Below, piece by piece: positions 49,306-58,172 of a stretch of DNA of 64,000 bases. A program made the position numbers and the translations under genes. Every line of letters starts with the position of its first letter. Position 1 is the first letter of the stretch. The stretch spans positions 1,240,001-1,304,000 of the forward strand of contig NZ_AP025171.1 of the NCBI RefSeq assembly GCF_003402535.2, in the 5' to 3' direction. The notes beneath the pieces were generated by a model that was not told the DNA's origin, did no database searches, and saw nothing but the letters and a program-made list of their open reading frames with translations. Source of the stretch: Cupriavidus sp. P-10. GTDB lineage: Bacteria; Pseudomonadota; Gammaproteobacteria; Burkholderiales; Burkholderiaceae.

Positions 49306-50796
49306 TTAAAATGACAAAAATAAGTCGTTTTTTTCATCGTTATGCGAAGCCGTTTCCGAGGACCTTGCCGACACCTTGCGGGCGGCTTGCCAGCCGCCGC
49401 CCAGGGCGAGGAAGAGGTCCACCTGGCGGTATGACACCTGAGCCTCGGCCGCGGCCAGCGCGGCGTCGGCATCGGCCAGCGCCTGCTCGGCATCGAGGCG
49501 GTCGAGGTACGGGATGCGCCCGGCCTGCTGCAGCCGCACCTGCTGGCGCGCGGCGTCGCCGGCCTGCTCGCGCGCCGCATGCAGCAATTCCCGCCGCTCC
49601 AGCGCTCGGGTATAGGCGGACAGCGCCGTTTCCGTTTCCTGCAGCGCGCGCAGCACGGTGCCGTCGAAGCGCGCCAGCGCGGCGTCGGCGGCCGCCTCAT
49701 GGCCGTGGATGCGGTGGCGCACGCCGTTGGTCGGCAGCGACCAGCTCAGCATGGGGCCCAGGCTCCAGCGCGCCGTCGGGCCGCTGCCCAGGTCGCTGAG
49801 CACGCCGGTCAGGCCGGCGCTGGCGCCGATGCGGATCGACGGGTACAGGTCCGCCGTGGCAACGCCTACGCGCGCGGTCGCCGCAGCCAGTTCGCGCTCG
49901 GCCTGGCGGATATCGGGACGGCGCCGCAGCAGCGCGGCGCCGTCACCCACGGGCAGAGGCGCGCGCAATTCCGGCTCGGCATGGCAATCGACCTCGTCCG
50001 GCGCCAATGCTGACGGTGGCTTGCCCAGCAGCAGGGCCAGGCGGTAATGCGCCGCGGCGCGCTCCGCCGCGAAGGCCGGCAAGGCGGCGCGCACCGCTTC
50101 CGTGCGGGCGCGCTCGCGTGCCACGTCCGGCGGCTGCGCGCGGCCGGCAGCGACCAGCCGGCGGGTTGCGTCCAGCGTTCGCTCCCGCACCGCAAGCTGC
50201 TGCGTGGCCACGGCCAGTTCATGGGTGGCCGCGCAGCCTTGCACGTAGGCGCGCACGGTCTGCGCGGCCACGCTGACGCGCACCATGTCGAGGGTGGCTT
50301 CGCTGGCTTCGGCGCCCGCCAGCGCGGCCTCGTCGGCACGCGCCAGCTTGCCGAAGAAATCGATGAGGTAAGACACGCCGAAGCCGAAGTCGCCCAGGTT
50401 GAACACCGGCGGCTTGACGGTCTGCAGGAAGCTCTGGGCCGACAACTGCGCGCGCGACACGCTGGCGTCGACGCCGCCTTGTGGCAGGTTCTCGGACTCG
50501 ACTTCATGCAGCAGCGCCACTGCGCGCCGCAGGTTGGCCGAGGCGGCGCGGATGTCGGTGTTGGCCGCCAGCGCCTGACGCACCAGCCGGTCGAGCCGCG
50601 CGTCGTCATAGAGGTGCCACCAGTCGTCCGGGACCGGGCCGATGTCGACGCCATGCGCGTTGCCGCCCCGCAGCGCGCCGTTGGCCTGCGGCGCCTTGAT
50701 CGCGGCGCGCTCTGGCACGCGGTAGTCCGGGCCTACCGTGGTGCAGGCACACAGGCACGCGGCCGCGCACGCCAGCCAGCGACGGCGCCCGCTCAT
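49306..50796 (-). CDS. NodT-type outer-membrane efflux lipoprotein
   Basis: This 496-residue channel is of the TolC/NodT family, with lipoprotein Cys in LACAAACLCACTTVGPDY (near residue 18). OEP repeats follow: NLRRAVALLHEVESENLPQG, PPVFNLGDFGFGVSYLIDFF, GKLARADEAALAGAEASEAT, then RRRPDIRQAERELAAATARV and YPSIRIGASAGL in the second repeat. It forms the exit duct for the efflux pump encoded just upstream. ATG 50796 overlaps the stop of the HlyD gene by four bases (ATGA). The C-terminus is a Lys/Asp-rich tail. E. coli aaeXAB lacks such a gene, so this operon is self-contained. Confidence 0.93.
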   Translation of the reverse strand: MSGRRRWLACAAACLCACTTVGPDYRVPERAAIKAPQANGALRGGNAHGVDIGPVPDDWWHLYDDARLDRLVRQALAANTDIRAASANLRRAVALLHEVESENLPQGGVDASVSRAQLSAQSFLQTVKPPVFNLGDFGFGVSYLIDFFGKLARADEAALAGAEASEATLDMVRVSVAAQTVRAYVQGCAATHELAVATQQLAVRERTLDATRRLVAAGRAQPPDVARERARTEAVRAALPAFAAERAAAHYRLALLLGKPPSALAPDEVDCHAEPELRAPLPVGDGAALLRRRPDIRQAERELAAATARVGVATADLYPSIRIGASAGLTGVLSDLGSGPTARWSLGPMLSWSLPTNGVRHRIHGHEAAADAALARFDGTVLRALQETETALSAYTRALERRELLHAAREQAGDAARQQVRLQQAGRIPYLDRLDAEQALADADAALAAAEAQVSYRQVDLFLALGGGWQAARKVSARSSETASHNDEKNDLFLSF

Positions 50797-51680
50797 GACC
50801 GCGCCGCGGCAGGGCGCCGCGGTTCGCGTACCGACACCGTCGCGGTGCGGCCCGACACCAGCCTGACGTCGGCGGGCACGTCTTCCAGCACGATGCGCAC
50901 CGGCACGCGCTGCGCCAGGCGCACCCAGTTGAAGGTCGGGTTGACGTTGGGCAGCAGGTTCGAGCCGGCACTGCGGTCGCGGTCCTCGATGCCGGCGGCG
51001 ATGCTCTGCACATGCCCGCGCAGGTGCCGCGGCTCGCCCATGATATGGACGTCTACCGGGCTGCCGATATGGATGCGGTGCAGCTTGGTTTCCTCGAAAT
51101 ACCCTTCCACATGGAACGACGCCGCGTCGACCATCGACAGCACCGGGCGGCCGGTGGACACGTAGTCGCCCAGCCGCGGCAGGCGGTCGTTGAGGTAGCC
51201 CGCCACCGGGCTGCGCACGCTGGTGCGCTCCAGGTTCAGCCGCGCCAGCCGCACCGTAGCCTCGGCCTGCGCCAGCGCGGCTTCGCTTTGTTCCACGCGG
51301 GCGCGGCCCTGTTCGGCGACTTCGCCGGCCACCAGCCCGTCGAGCGCCCGGTTGCGCGCGGCCTCGCGCCGCGCCTGCGCCAGCGTCGCGCGCAGCGTGG
51401 CGGCGGTGGCCTGGGCCTGCTGCAGCGCCAGCGCGTAGCGGTCGCGGTCGATCTCGAACAGCACCTCGCCGCGCTGCACGTACTGGTTGTCGCGCACCGT
51501 CACGCGCGTGACCAGGCCGGAAACGTCGGGCGCGACCTGGACGATATCGGCGCGCACATGGCCGTCGCGCGTCCATGGCGCGGCGGTGTAGTAGTCCCAC
51601 AGGTGGCGCAGCACCAGCACGGCGGCAAGCACGGCCAGCAGCGTCGGCAGCAAGGGAAGGGGGCGGAGTCGGAGTGTCAT
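50793..51680 (-). CDS. aaeA: HlyD-family periplasmic adaptor (AaeA-like)
   Basis: This 295-residue membrane-fusion protein has one N-terminal helix (LLPTLLAVLAAVLVLRHLWD), then the lipoyl half-motif (GHVRADIVQVAPDVSGLVTR), an alpha hairpin of about 80 residues rich in Ala/Arg/Gln, the second half-motif (SVRSPVAGYLNDRLPRLGDY) and a beta barrel (DAASFHVEGYFEETKLHRIH). It joins the FUSC pump to the outer-membrane channel. ATG 51680 overlaps the DUF1656 stop by four bases. By family, the pump exports aromatic carboxylic acids such as p-hydroxybenzoate. Confidence 0.92.
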   Translation of the reverse strand: MTLRLRPLPLLPTLLAVLAAVLVLRHLWDYYTAAPWTRDGHVRADIVQVAPDVSGLVTRVTVRDNQYVQRGEVLFEIDRDRYALALQQAQATAATLRATLAQARREAARNRALDGLVAGEVAEQGRARVEQSEAALAQAEATVRLARLNLERTSVRSPVAGYLNDRLPRLGDYVSTGRPVLSMVDAASFHVEGYFEETKLHRIHIGSPVDVHIMGEPRHLRGHVQSIAAGIEDRDRSAGSNLLPNVNPTFNWVRLAQRVPVRIVLEDVPADVRLVSGRTATVSVREPRRPAAARS

Positions 51681-51895
51681 GACGGCAGTCCCGGCACCGC
51701 GGCGAAGACCGCCGCCACGCCGCCGAGGACGATCACATAGAGGGAAAGGTTGAACAGCGAGCGGTGCCAGACATGCCGGTAGCATCCCAGCCCTGCCAGC
51801 GCGATGCGGATCGCGGTGGTGATGGCGAAGGCCAGCACCATCAGCACCAGCACGCCTGGCACGAATACGCCATAGAGGTCGATTTCACTGAGCAT
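51677..51895 (-). CDS. aaeX: DUF1656 small membrane protein (AaeX-like)
   Basis: This 72-residue inner-membrane protein has two helices (YGVFVPGVLVLMVLAFAITT and FNLSLYVIVLGGVAAVFAAV) with the family's conserved start SEIDLYGVFVP and RHVWHRSLFN between them. It is always found between FUSC and HlyD genes in aae-like operons; its role is unknown. Stop overlaps the next start (ATGA), gap to the FUSC gene 27 bp. Confidence 0.92.
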   Translation of the reverse strand: MLSEIDLYGVFVPGVLVLMVLAFAITTAIRIALAGLGCYRHVWHRSLFNLSLYVIVLGGVAAVFAAVPGLPS

Positions 51896-51922
51896 CGTGG
51901 GGTAACAAGGGCGGTGAGTGGA

Positions 51923-53926
51923 TCAGGGTGCGCACGTCGGCGGGCAGGCGCCGGGCTGCAGCGTGACCTGGAGCACTACCAGCGCGCCCAGCGCACCACT
52001 GTCCTGGCGTGGCAGCGCGGCGATGGCATCGGCCACCCAGCGTGACAGCGCCGCCGGTGCCGCCACCGCATGGCCGCCGCGCAGCCGTGACCGGTAATGC
52101 CGCGCGACCGCCGCCAGCACCCGGCGCACCGGCTTGCGCGCCGCGGGCGGGAGGCCCGGCAGCGCCCTGTGCAGCGCCAGCGCGCAATAGCCCACCTGCA
52201 GCGCATGGAAGCCGTCCGACGAGAGCGGGTCGCCGGCCGCGCCCAGGCGAGGCACCAGCTGGCCGAGCCGGTCCAGCATGCGCGCGCCCAGCCGCGCGTC
52301 GCCGTCCGCCGCGCGCAGCGTGGCCGCCTGCGCCAGGTCCTGCCAGCTTGCGCGCACCAGCCGGTGCGCCGCCGCGCGCGCGCCGAACGGGCGCACAGCC
52401 ATCGACCACAGCGGCGCGAACAGCATCGCCGCGGCGCTGGCCAGGCTGGCATTGAAGGTGCCGAGGAAATCCGCGTCGAACACGGCCTGCACATTGGCGA
52501 ACGAGGCGGTGTTGACCGACAGCAGCATCGCGATCAGCTGGAAGCCCGGGCGCGCCACCAGCAGGCCGATGCCGAGGTAAGGCAACGCCAGCATCGCCGC
52601 CAGCGCCTCGAAGGTATGCGCATGTGGCACCACCACGAACAGGTAGCCGGAGGCCACCAGCAGGCACACCAGGCTCCAGCGCAGGAACGGCGCGGCCATG
52701 CGGCGCGGTTCGTCGATGGCAGCAAAGAAGCAGCAGGCGATCGACGCCACCGCCACCGCGCCGGCACCGTCTTCCCAGCCCGAGAAAATCCACAGCAAAC
52801 CGGCGCAGAACACCGCCAGCCCGCTGGACGCGGCCCCGAACAGCAGCATGCCGTGGTCATGGTGATGGCCGGCGCCGTCAGGTGCCTCAGGTGCCTCAGG
52901 TGCCTCCGGTGCCGGCCGGCTGGCGGCGGACGGCGCCTCGGGGCCGCGTTCGCCGATGCCACGTTGCAGCGCCAGGCATTCCGCGTACAGCGTGCACAGG
53001 CGTTGCAGCTGGTCGGCGGCGGTCGTGGCGAGCCGCGCCGGCCACCCGCCATCCCCTCCGTCCAGACGCCAGTCGCGTTGCAGGAGCGGAGCCGGCTGCG
53101 GAGCACCGCTGCCCAGCCACGAAGCGGTCGCGGCCAGCGCCTGCTGCAGCGGCGCCGGCATGCCGCCGGGCAGGGCGCGCAGCGCCTGCAGCACGCTTTC
53201 CAGCGACGACAGCAACGGCATCAGCATGGTCATGCGCTGGCGCAGCGCGCGCGCATGGCGCAGCGTGCGGCTGCCCTCGGTGTCGTAGGCGAGCTGGCTG
53301 ATCAGCTGGTCCAGCGCCAGGATGTCGGTGGCAAGCCGATGGCGGCCATCGTCGGCGCCGGGGCTGCCGCGCAGGATCGCCGAGGCCCAGCCGCTGGCGT
53401 CGGCAAGCCAGGTCGCCGCGCGCTGGCGCAGCGCGGGCGCCACCTTGGCCGGGAACACGATCGATCCGACCAGTCCGGCGCAGACAATGCCGATCACGAT
53501 CTCCTCGATGCGCGCCACGGCGATATCGAAGATCTCGGCCGGCTGGCTGACCGCCGGCAGCGCCACGATCGGCAGCGTGTATGCCGCCAGCAGGAACACA
53601 TAGCTGCGCGGCGAGCGCTGCAGCAAGGACAGATACACCAGCGCGGTGATCCACAGCCCGATCGCGGCCATCAGCACGATCGGCATGTTGACCAGCTGCG
53701 GCACCGTCGCCACTGCGGCGGTCGCGCCGAGCACCGTGCCGGCGACGCGGTACGCCGCCTTGGAGCGGGTCGCGCCGGTCAGCGGGTGCGAGACGAAATA
53801 CACGGTAGCCATGGCCCAGTACGGCCGCGGCAGGCCGAGCGCCAGCGCGATATAGAGTGCCAGCATCGCGGCGGCGAATGCCTTCAGCGAGAACAGCCAC
53901 TGTCGTGCATTCGGCCAGCTAGCCAT
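51923..53926 (-). CDS. aaeB: FUSC-family aromatic acid exporter (AaeB-like)
   Basis: This 667-residue inner-membrane protein has two bundles of about five or six helices (residues about 10-170 and 370-510), each followed by a cytosolic helical domain. This is typical of FUSC/AaeB. Helix examples are FAAAMLALYIALALGLPRPY and GAGAVAVASIACCFFAAIDE. A low-complexity linker with PEAPEAPEAPDG and a His cluster (GHHHDHG) lies between the halves, near residue 345. ATG 53926 is preceded by no strong Shine-Dalgarno; the frame continues upstream to 54055. It heads the operon FUSC-DUF1656-HlyD-OMF, divergent from a LysR regulator. Confidence 0.92.
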   Translation of the reverse strand: MASWPNARQWLFSLKAFAAAMLALYIALALGLPRPYWAMATVYFVSHPLTGATRSKAAYRVAGTVLGATAAVATVPQLVNMPIVLMAAIGLWITALVYLSLLQRSPRSYVFLLAAYTLPIVALPAVSQPAEIFDIAVARIEEIVIGIVCAGLVGSIVFPAKVAPALRQRAATWLADASGWASAILRGSPGADDGRHRLATDILALDQLISQLAYDTEGSRTLRHARALRQRMTMLMPLLSSLESVLQALRALPGGMPAPLQQALAATASWLGSGAPQPAPLLQRDWRLDGGDGGWPARLATTAADQLQRLCTLYAECLALQRGIGERGPEAPSAASRPAPEAPEAPEAPDGAGHHHDHGMLLFGAASSGLAVFCAGLLWIFSGWEDGAGAVAVASIACCFFAAIDEPRRMAAPFLRWSLVCLLVASGYLFVVVPHAHTFEALAAMLALPYLGIGLLVARPGFQLIAMLLSVNTASFANVQAVFDADFLGTFNASLASAAAMLFAPLWSMAVRPFGARAAAHRLVRASWQDLAQAATLRAADGDARLGARMLDRLGQLVPRLGAAGDPLSSDGFHALQVGYCALALHRALPGLPPAARKPVRRVLAAVARHYRSRLRGGHAVAAPAALSRWVADAIAALPRQDSGALGALVVLQVTLQPGACPPTCAP
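52881..52907 (+). repeat. Three 9-bp repeats within the FUSC gene
   Basis: GGTGCCTCA twice and GGTGCCTCC once (plus-strand reading) encode the PEA-type triplets of the linker between the two membrane halves. Confidence 0.85.
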
Positions 53927-54142
53927 GGGGCGAGGTCTTGAAGACAAGGAGTTTGGGGGCGCGCAACGCCAGCTGCCGCCCCACGCTTCATGGTGGCGCA
54001 GTCGGGCAGGGGCGATGTGTGGAAGCGAAGTGTAGCCGCACCTTTTGCATTCCATTCATGATTTAATATTGGCTTTTCCATTCGCTTTGTTCATGTAAGC
54101 GTGCCGCCAGGGCCCGACGCCGGCGGTGCGGCCCATTTGCCC
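53927..54142. promoter_or_regulatory. Divergent control region of the aae-like operon
   Basis: It contains an AT-rich block (54046-54095) between the LysR gene and the efflux operon. LysR-type operators are degenerate (T-N11-A), and I do not assign one. Confidence 0.4.
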
Positions 54143-55048
54143 ATGCCTATCGATATCCGCGCGCTGCGCTACTTCGTCGAGACCGCGCGCCTGCACAGCT
54201 TCACGCAGGCGGCGAGTTCACTGTTCGTCACCCAGTCGACCATCAGCAAGATGGTGAAGCAGCTTGAAGACGAGGTCGGCCAGCCGCTGCTGATCCGCGA
54301 AGGCAAGAGCGTGCGCCTGACCGACGTGGGGCGCGTGGTCTACGAGCGCGGTCAGGAAGCGCTCGGCGTGGTCCACCGGCTCACGCTGGAAGTGGCCGAC
54401 CTGTCATCGCTGGGCCGCGGGCAGCTGACGGTGGGTATCCCGCCGATGGTCAACCTGTTTTTCTCGCCGGCGGTCAGCGCGTTCCGGCAACGCTATCCCA
54501 ACCTGCAGCTGACACTGGACGAGCATGGCGGGCAGGTGGTCGAGCAACTGGTCGCCAGCGGCGAACTGGAGGTCGGCGCCACGGTGCTGCCCGGCGACAG
54601 CGGCCTGGCGCTTGAGGCACGGCAGTTTGGCCGCTACCCGATCTGGGCGGTCGGGCCGCGCAAGGCGAAGTGGGCACGCGGGCGTACCGTCACGCTGGGC
54701 GCGCTGGGCGACGAGCCGCTGGTGATGCTGACCGACGACTTCTCGCTGACGCGCAAGCTTAACCAGGCCTTCCTGGAAGCGCGCATCGAGCCACGCGTGG
54801 TGGCGCGCAGCGGCCACTGGGATTTCCTGGCGTCGATGGCGGCGGCGGGTCTGGGCACCACGTTCCTGCCGCAGCCGCTGGCCGAGCGCCTGCAGGGGCA
54901 GGACACGCTCGCCATGGCGCGCCTGACCGAGCCGGCAATGGACTGGACCATGGCGCATATCTGGTCGCCCGGACGCTACCTGTCGCACGCGGCACGCGCG
55001 TGGCTGGCGGTCTGCGACGAGGTACTGGGGGAAGCCGAAAAGCGCTAG
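54143..55048 (+). CDS. LysR-family regulator (AaeR-like)
   Basis: This 301-residue regulator has an N-terminal winged HTH (IRALRYFVETARLHSFTQAA, QSTISKMVKQLEDEVGQPLL) and a periplasmic-binding-type effector domain (LTVGIPPMVNLFFSPAVSAF, VGATVLPGDSGLALEARQFG). It is divergent from the FUSC-DUF1656-HlyD-OMF operon with 216 bp between start codons, the usual arrangement for the activator AaeR. Aromatic acid effectors are therefore likely. The intergenic stretch around 54046-54095 is AT-rich and probably holds the operator. ATG 54143. Confidence 0.93.
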   Translation: MPIDIRALRYFVETARLHSFTQAASSLFVTQSTISKMVKQLEDEVGQPLLIREGKSVRLTDVGRVVYERGQEALGVVHRLTLEVADLSSLGRGQLTVGIPPMVNLFFSPAVSAFRQRYPNLQLTLDEHGGQVVEQLVASGELEVGATVLPGDSGLALEARQFGRYPIWAVGPRKAKWARGRTVTLGALGDEPLVMLTDDFSLTRKLNQAFLEARIEPRVVARSGHWDFLASMAAAGLGTTFLPQPLAERLQGQDTLAMARLTEPAMDWTMAHIWSPGRYLSHAARAWLAVCDEVLGEAEKR

Positions 55049-55064
55049 CGCGGCGAGTTCGCGC

Positions 55065-55619
55065 CTATTTGCCCAGGCACTGGTCCGGCGCGATATCCAG
55101 CCGCACCAGCGACTGGCGCCCGGCGGTGTAGTGGTAGAGCAGCGTCACGCCGAGCTTGCCCAGCACCGGCACGTCCGGATTGCGGCAGATGCCGCGCTCC
55201 AGGATCGGCTTGGCCGATGCCATGTACTCGCGCGTGCCGTCGCGCGTGGCATCGACGCCCGACACTTTCAGCTGGAACTCGACGATCTTGCCGGGCCGGA
55301 CCACGCAGCCGTCAAAGCGCGTGGTGTCGTCCAGGTCCAACGGGCCGGCGCGCATCAGTTCCTGGCAGGCCATTCGCAACTGCCGGTCGGCATCGCCCGC
55401 GGTCAGCCGCGTGACGCCGGTCATGCCGGTCGGCTTGCCGCGCACGGTGCCGAGCAGCAGGGTGGCGAGGCCGGAGAGTTGCGGGCTTGGCGCGGGCGTC
55501 GCTGCCGGGGCGGCAGTGGTGGCAGTAGTGGCCACCGCGGCGACCAGGACAACGAGGGCCGCCAGCGACGGCAGAAGGCGGTGAGGCGTGGCCGTCGGGG
55601 CGGCTGGGGCAAGGCGCAT
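55065..55619 (-). CDS. Exported Cys-containing protein of unknown family (copy 2)
   Basis: This 184-residue protein has an N-terminal signal (LLPSLAALVVLVAAVATTAT) and an Ala/Pro/Thr linker. The conserved part is MACQELMRAGPLDLDDTTRF, DGCVVRPGKIVEFQLKV, LERGICRNPDVPVLGKLGV and a C-terminal DIAPDQCLGK. Four Cys and the PGK/FQL and KLGV segments match the protein at 9238-9834, so the two are diverged copies of one family. The sequence between the second and third Cys differs most (DATRDGTREYMAS). ATG 55619. No neighbour suggests a role; the gene is convergent with lysR. Confidence 0.75.
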   Translation of the reverse strand: MRLAPAAPTATPHRLLPSLAALVVLVAAVATTATTAAPAATPAPSPQLSGLATLLLGTVRGKPTGMTGVTRLTAGDADRQLRMACQELMRAGPLDLDDTTRFDGCVVRPGKIVEFQLKVSGVDATRDGTREYMASAKPILERGICRNPDVPVLGKLGVTLLYHYTAGRQSLVRLDIAPDQCLGK

Positions 55620-55754
55620 AAAGGGGGCGGGGGTGGTGAACCTGTAGCGCTGCTACTTTAGCCGCTGGCACTTGACGCCGTTGTCAGGCGTTGTCCTACG
55701 CGGCCACGCGGCCGGCGCAGTGCGCAGCACATTGTGCCGGGACGGCCGCCGCCG

Positions 55755-58097
55755 TTACAGCTCCAGCACCAGCCGGCATCCGCCGGCCGCACGCGAACAG
55801 CACGCCATCATCCGGTCGTTGGCGTCGCGCTCGGTGCGCGTCAGCACCACGTCGCGATGATCGACCTGGCCGGCCAGCACGCGCACTTCGCACGAGCCGC
55901 ACAGGCCTTCCTCGCAATCGCTCTGCACGTCGATATTGGCGCCGCGCAGCGCAGCGAACAGGGTCTGGCCGGCGGGCACCTCCATGACCAGGCCGGAGTC
56001 CTTCAGCTCGACCGTGAAGGGCTGCTCCTGCGATGCGTCCAGCGCGCCCAGCCGCGACACGAAGTGCTCGACCCGCAGCGCGTCCGCCGGCCACGCGGCG
56101 CAGCCGTCGGCCAGCGCGTCGAGCAGCCGTTGCGGGCCGCAGGCGTAGACGTGGGTGCGCGGCGCCGGCGTGGCCAGCAATGCCCCGAAGTCGGCGCGCC
56201 GGCCTTCGTCGCCGGCATAGACGCGCAGGCGCTCGCCATGCAGGGCCTGCAGCGTGTCCAGCATTGCCATCGACCGCCGCGAGCGGCCGCAGTAATGGAT
56301 CTCGTAGTCGATGCCGAGCTGGCGCGCGCGCCGCGCCATCGCGCTGACCGGCGTGATGCCGATGCCGCCGGCAATGAAGATGGCGCGCCCGCAACCCTCG
56401 TCGAAGCGGAAGTGGTTGCGCGGGCCGCGGATGCGCAGGCGGTCGCCCGCCTTGACGCTGTCGTGCACCCAGGCCGAGCCGCCGCGGCTCCCGGGCTCGC
56501 GCAGCACGGCGATTTCCAGCGCGCCGGCATCGTCGGGATCGCCGCACAGCGAATACTGGCGCGACAGCCCGGTATCGCCGCACTCCACATCGATATGCGA
56601 GCCCGGCGCCCAGCGCGGCAGCGGCTTGCCGTCCGGCGCCGCCAGCCGCAGCCGCACCACGCCGTCGGCGGCGGGGGCGATGCTTTCCACCACCACGGTG
56701 CGCGCGCTGGTGTGCGCCGACGGCTCGCCAATGCGCACGGGCTGCCGCTGCAGCAGCAGCGCGGGGTCGCGGCGCTCCGGATTCTGAGCGGGATCCCACT
56801 CGACCAGCAGGTGCTCCGGGCCGCGGAAAGAGGTGTTGGGCACGTAGGTGAAGGACTGTTCCGCCAGCCGCATATGCGGCAGCCGGCGCGTCAGCTCTTC
56901 CAGGAAGATCTGCATCTCCATGCGCGCCAGGTTCTTGCCCATGCACTGGTGCGAGCCGTAGCCGAAGGTCAGCTGCTCGCTGGCGTTGTCGCGGCGGATG
57001 TCGAACAGGTCGGCATCGGCGAAGTGGCGCTCGTCATGGTTGGCCGACGAGGTCACGATCAGCAGCTTGCTGCCCGCGGCCAGGCGGATGCCGCCCACTT
57101 CCGTGTCGCGCGTGACCAGCCGGCGCCACGCCGCCACCGAGCCGTTGTGGCGCAGGCATTCCTCCACCGCGTTGGGGATCAGCGAGGGGTCCTCGCAGAT
57201 CTCGCGCCACGTATCCGGATGCTGCAGCAGCAGCTTGAGGGCATTGGCCGAGGCATTGGCGGTGGTTTCGTGCGCGGCGACGATGCCGGCCATCATCATC
57301 GAATGCAGGTAGGAGTCGGTGACGACCTCGGGCAGCGCCTTCTGCTTGCGCAGGCCGTACTGCATCCAGCCCGGGCCCGACGGGTCCTCGCGCATCTTGT
57401 CGAGGATGCGCCCGGCCAGCTGCCAGAAATTGCCCACGGCATGCGCCACCGCGACCTGTTCCTCCGGCTTTGGCCGGCCCCAGGTGTTGACCGTGTGGGC
57501 GATGGAGTACTGGCGCAGCAGGTCCATGTCCTCTTCGGGCACGCCCAGGAAATGCAGCGCCACGGTCAGCGGCACTTCCCAGAGCATCTGGTCGACCAGG
57601 TCGGCGCGGCCATCGTCGATAAAGCGGTCGACGTATTCGCGCGCCAGGCGCCGCACCATGGGCTCGTGATGCGCCAGCTCGGCGGGCGTGAACGGGTCCA
57701 TCAGCGCGCGCCGGCGCGGCATGTGGGCGGGCTCGTCCTCGTTGACCAGCGTGCGGTTCATGGCATAGCCGTACGAGGCCAGCACCGCGTTGGCCTCGTC
57801 GCCGGTGGGCGTGATTTTCTCCAGCGCGATCGACGGGCTGAAGGTGAGGTTGTCGCGGAAGATCGCCTTGATGTCGTCGTAGCGCGTGACGACCCAGTAG
57901 CCCAGCCTGGGGCTGTAGAACACCGGTTCCTGCTCGCGCGACCAGCGTACGTATTCGGGCGGGTCCTGCTGGTAGCCGTCGCCGAAGGGATCGAATTCCG
58001 CCGCGTCATGGCTGACGGGGCAGCCGTTGGGTGCCTTGAAAGCGGAATGGTCGACGGGGCAGCCGCCGCGCGCGGCACCGTGTGAGAGGTTGGCCAT
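55755..58097 (-). CDS. Self-sufficient cytochrome P450 (CYP116B-type P450-reductase fusion)
   Basis: This 780-residue soluble enzyme fuses three parts. Residues about 1-450 are a P450 with the I-helix AGIVAAHETTANASANAL, E-x-x-R region ECLRHNGSVA, and heme Cys near 385 in FGYGSHQCMGKN. About 465-680 is a phthalate-dioxygenase-reductase-like FMN/NAD(P)H domain (SRQYSLCGDP; IFIAGGIGITPVSAMAR; VYACGPQRLLD). About 690-780 is a plant-type [2Fe-2S] ferredoxin with CEEGLCGSC near 731 and a later CC. It can therefore take electrons from NAD(P)H and hydroxylate its substrate without partner proteins. It is downstream of a Bug receptor gene (75 bp), both divergent from iclR. Relatives degrade thiocarbamates or aromatics. 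Confidence 0.95.
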   Translation of the reverse strand: MANLSHGAARGGCPVDHSAFKAPNGCPVSHDAAEFDPFGDGYQQDPPEYVRWSREQEPVFYSPRLGYWVVTRYDDIKAIFRDNLTFSPSIALEKITPTGDEANAVLASYGYAMNRTLVNEDEPAHMPRRRALMDPFTPAELAHHEPMVRRLAREYVDRFIDDGRADLVDQMLWEVPLTVALHFLGVPEEDMDLLRQYSIAHTVNTWGRPKPEEQVAVAHAVGNFWQLAGRILDKMREDPSGPGWMQYGLRKQKALPEVVTDSYLHSMMMAGIVAAHETTANASANALKLLLQHPDTWREICEDPSLIPNAVEECLRHNGSVAAWRRLVTRDTEVGGIRLAAGSKLLIVTSSANHDERHFADADLFDIRRDNASEQLTFGYGSHQCMGKNLARMEMQIFLEELTRRLPHMRLAEQSFTYVPNTSFRGPEHLLVEWDPAQNPERRDPALLLQRQPVRIGEPSAHTSARTVVVESIAPAADGVVRLRLAAPDGKPLPRWAPGSHIDVECGDTGLSRQYSLCGDPDDAGALEIAVLREPGSRGGSAWVHDSVKAGDRLRIRGPRNHFRFDEGCGRAIFIAGGIGITPVSAMARRARQLGIDYEIHYCGRSRRSMAMLDTLQALHGERLRVYAGDEGRRADFGALLATPAPRTHVYACGPQRLLDALADGCAAWPADALRVEHFVSRLGALDASQEQPFTVELKDSGLVMEVPAGQTLFAALRGANIDVQSDCEEGLCGSCEVRVLAGQVDHRDVVLTRTERDANDRMMACCSRAAGGCRLVLEL

Positions 58098-58172
58098 ACT
58101 GCGTACTCCTGGCTAAAGCACTTGCCGTCCGGTCGGTGCCGGACGGGCTTGGGGGTCAGATGATTGCCGGCC

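Noticed and set aside
52881..52907. Phase-variation tract in the FUSC gene
   Set aside because: The unit is 9 bp, so copy changes keep the frame; it encodes only a linker.
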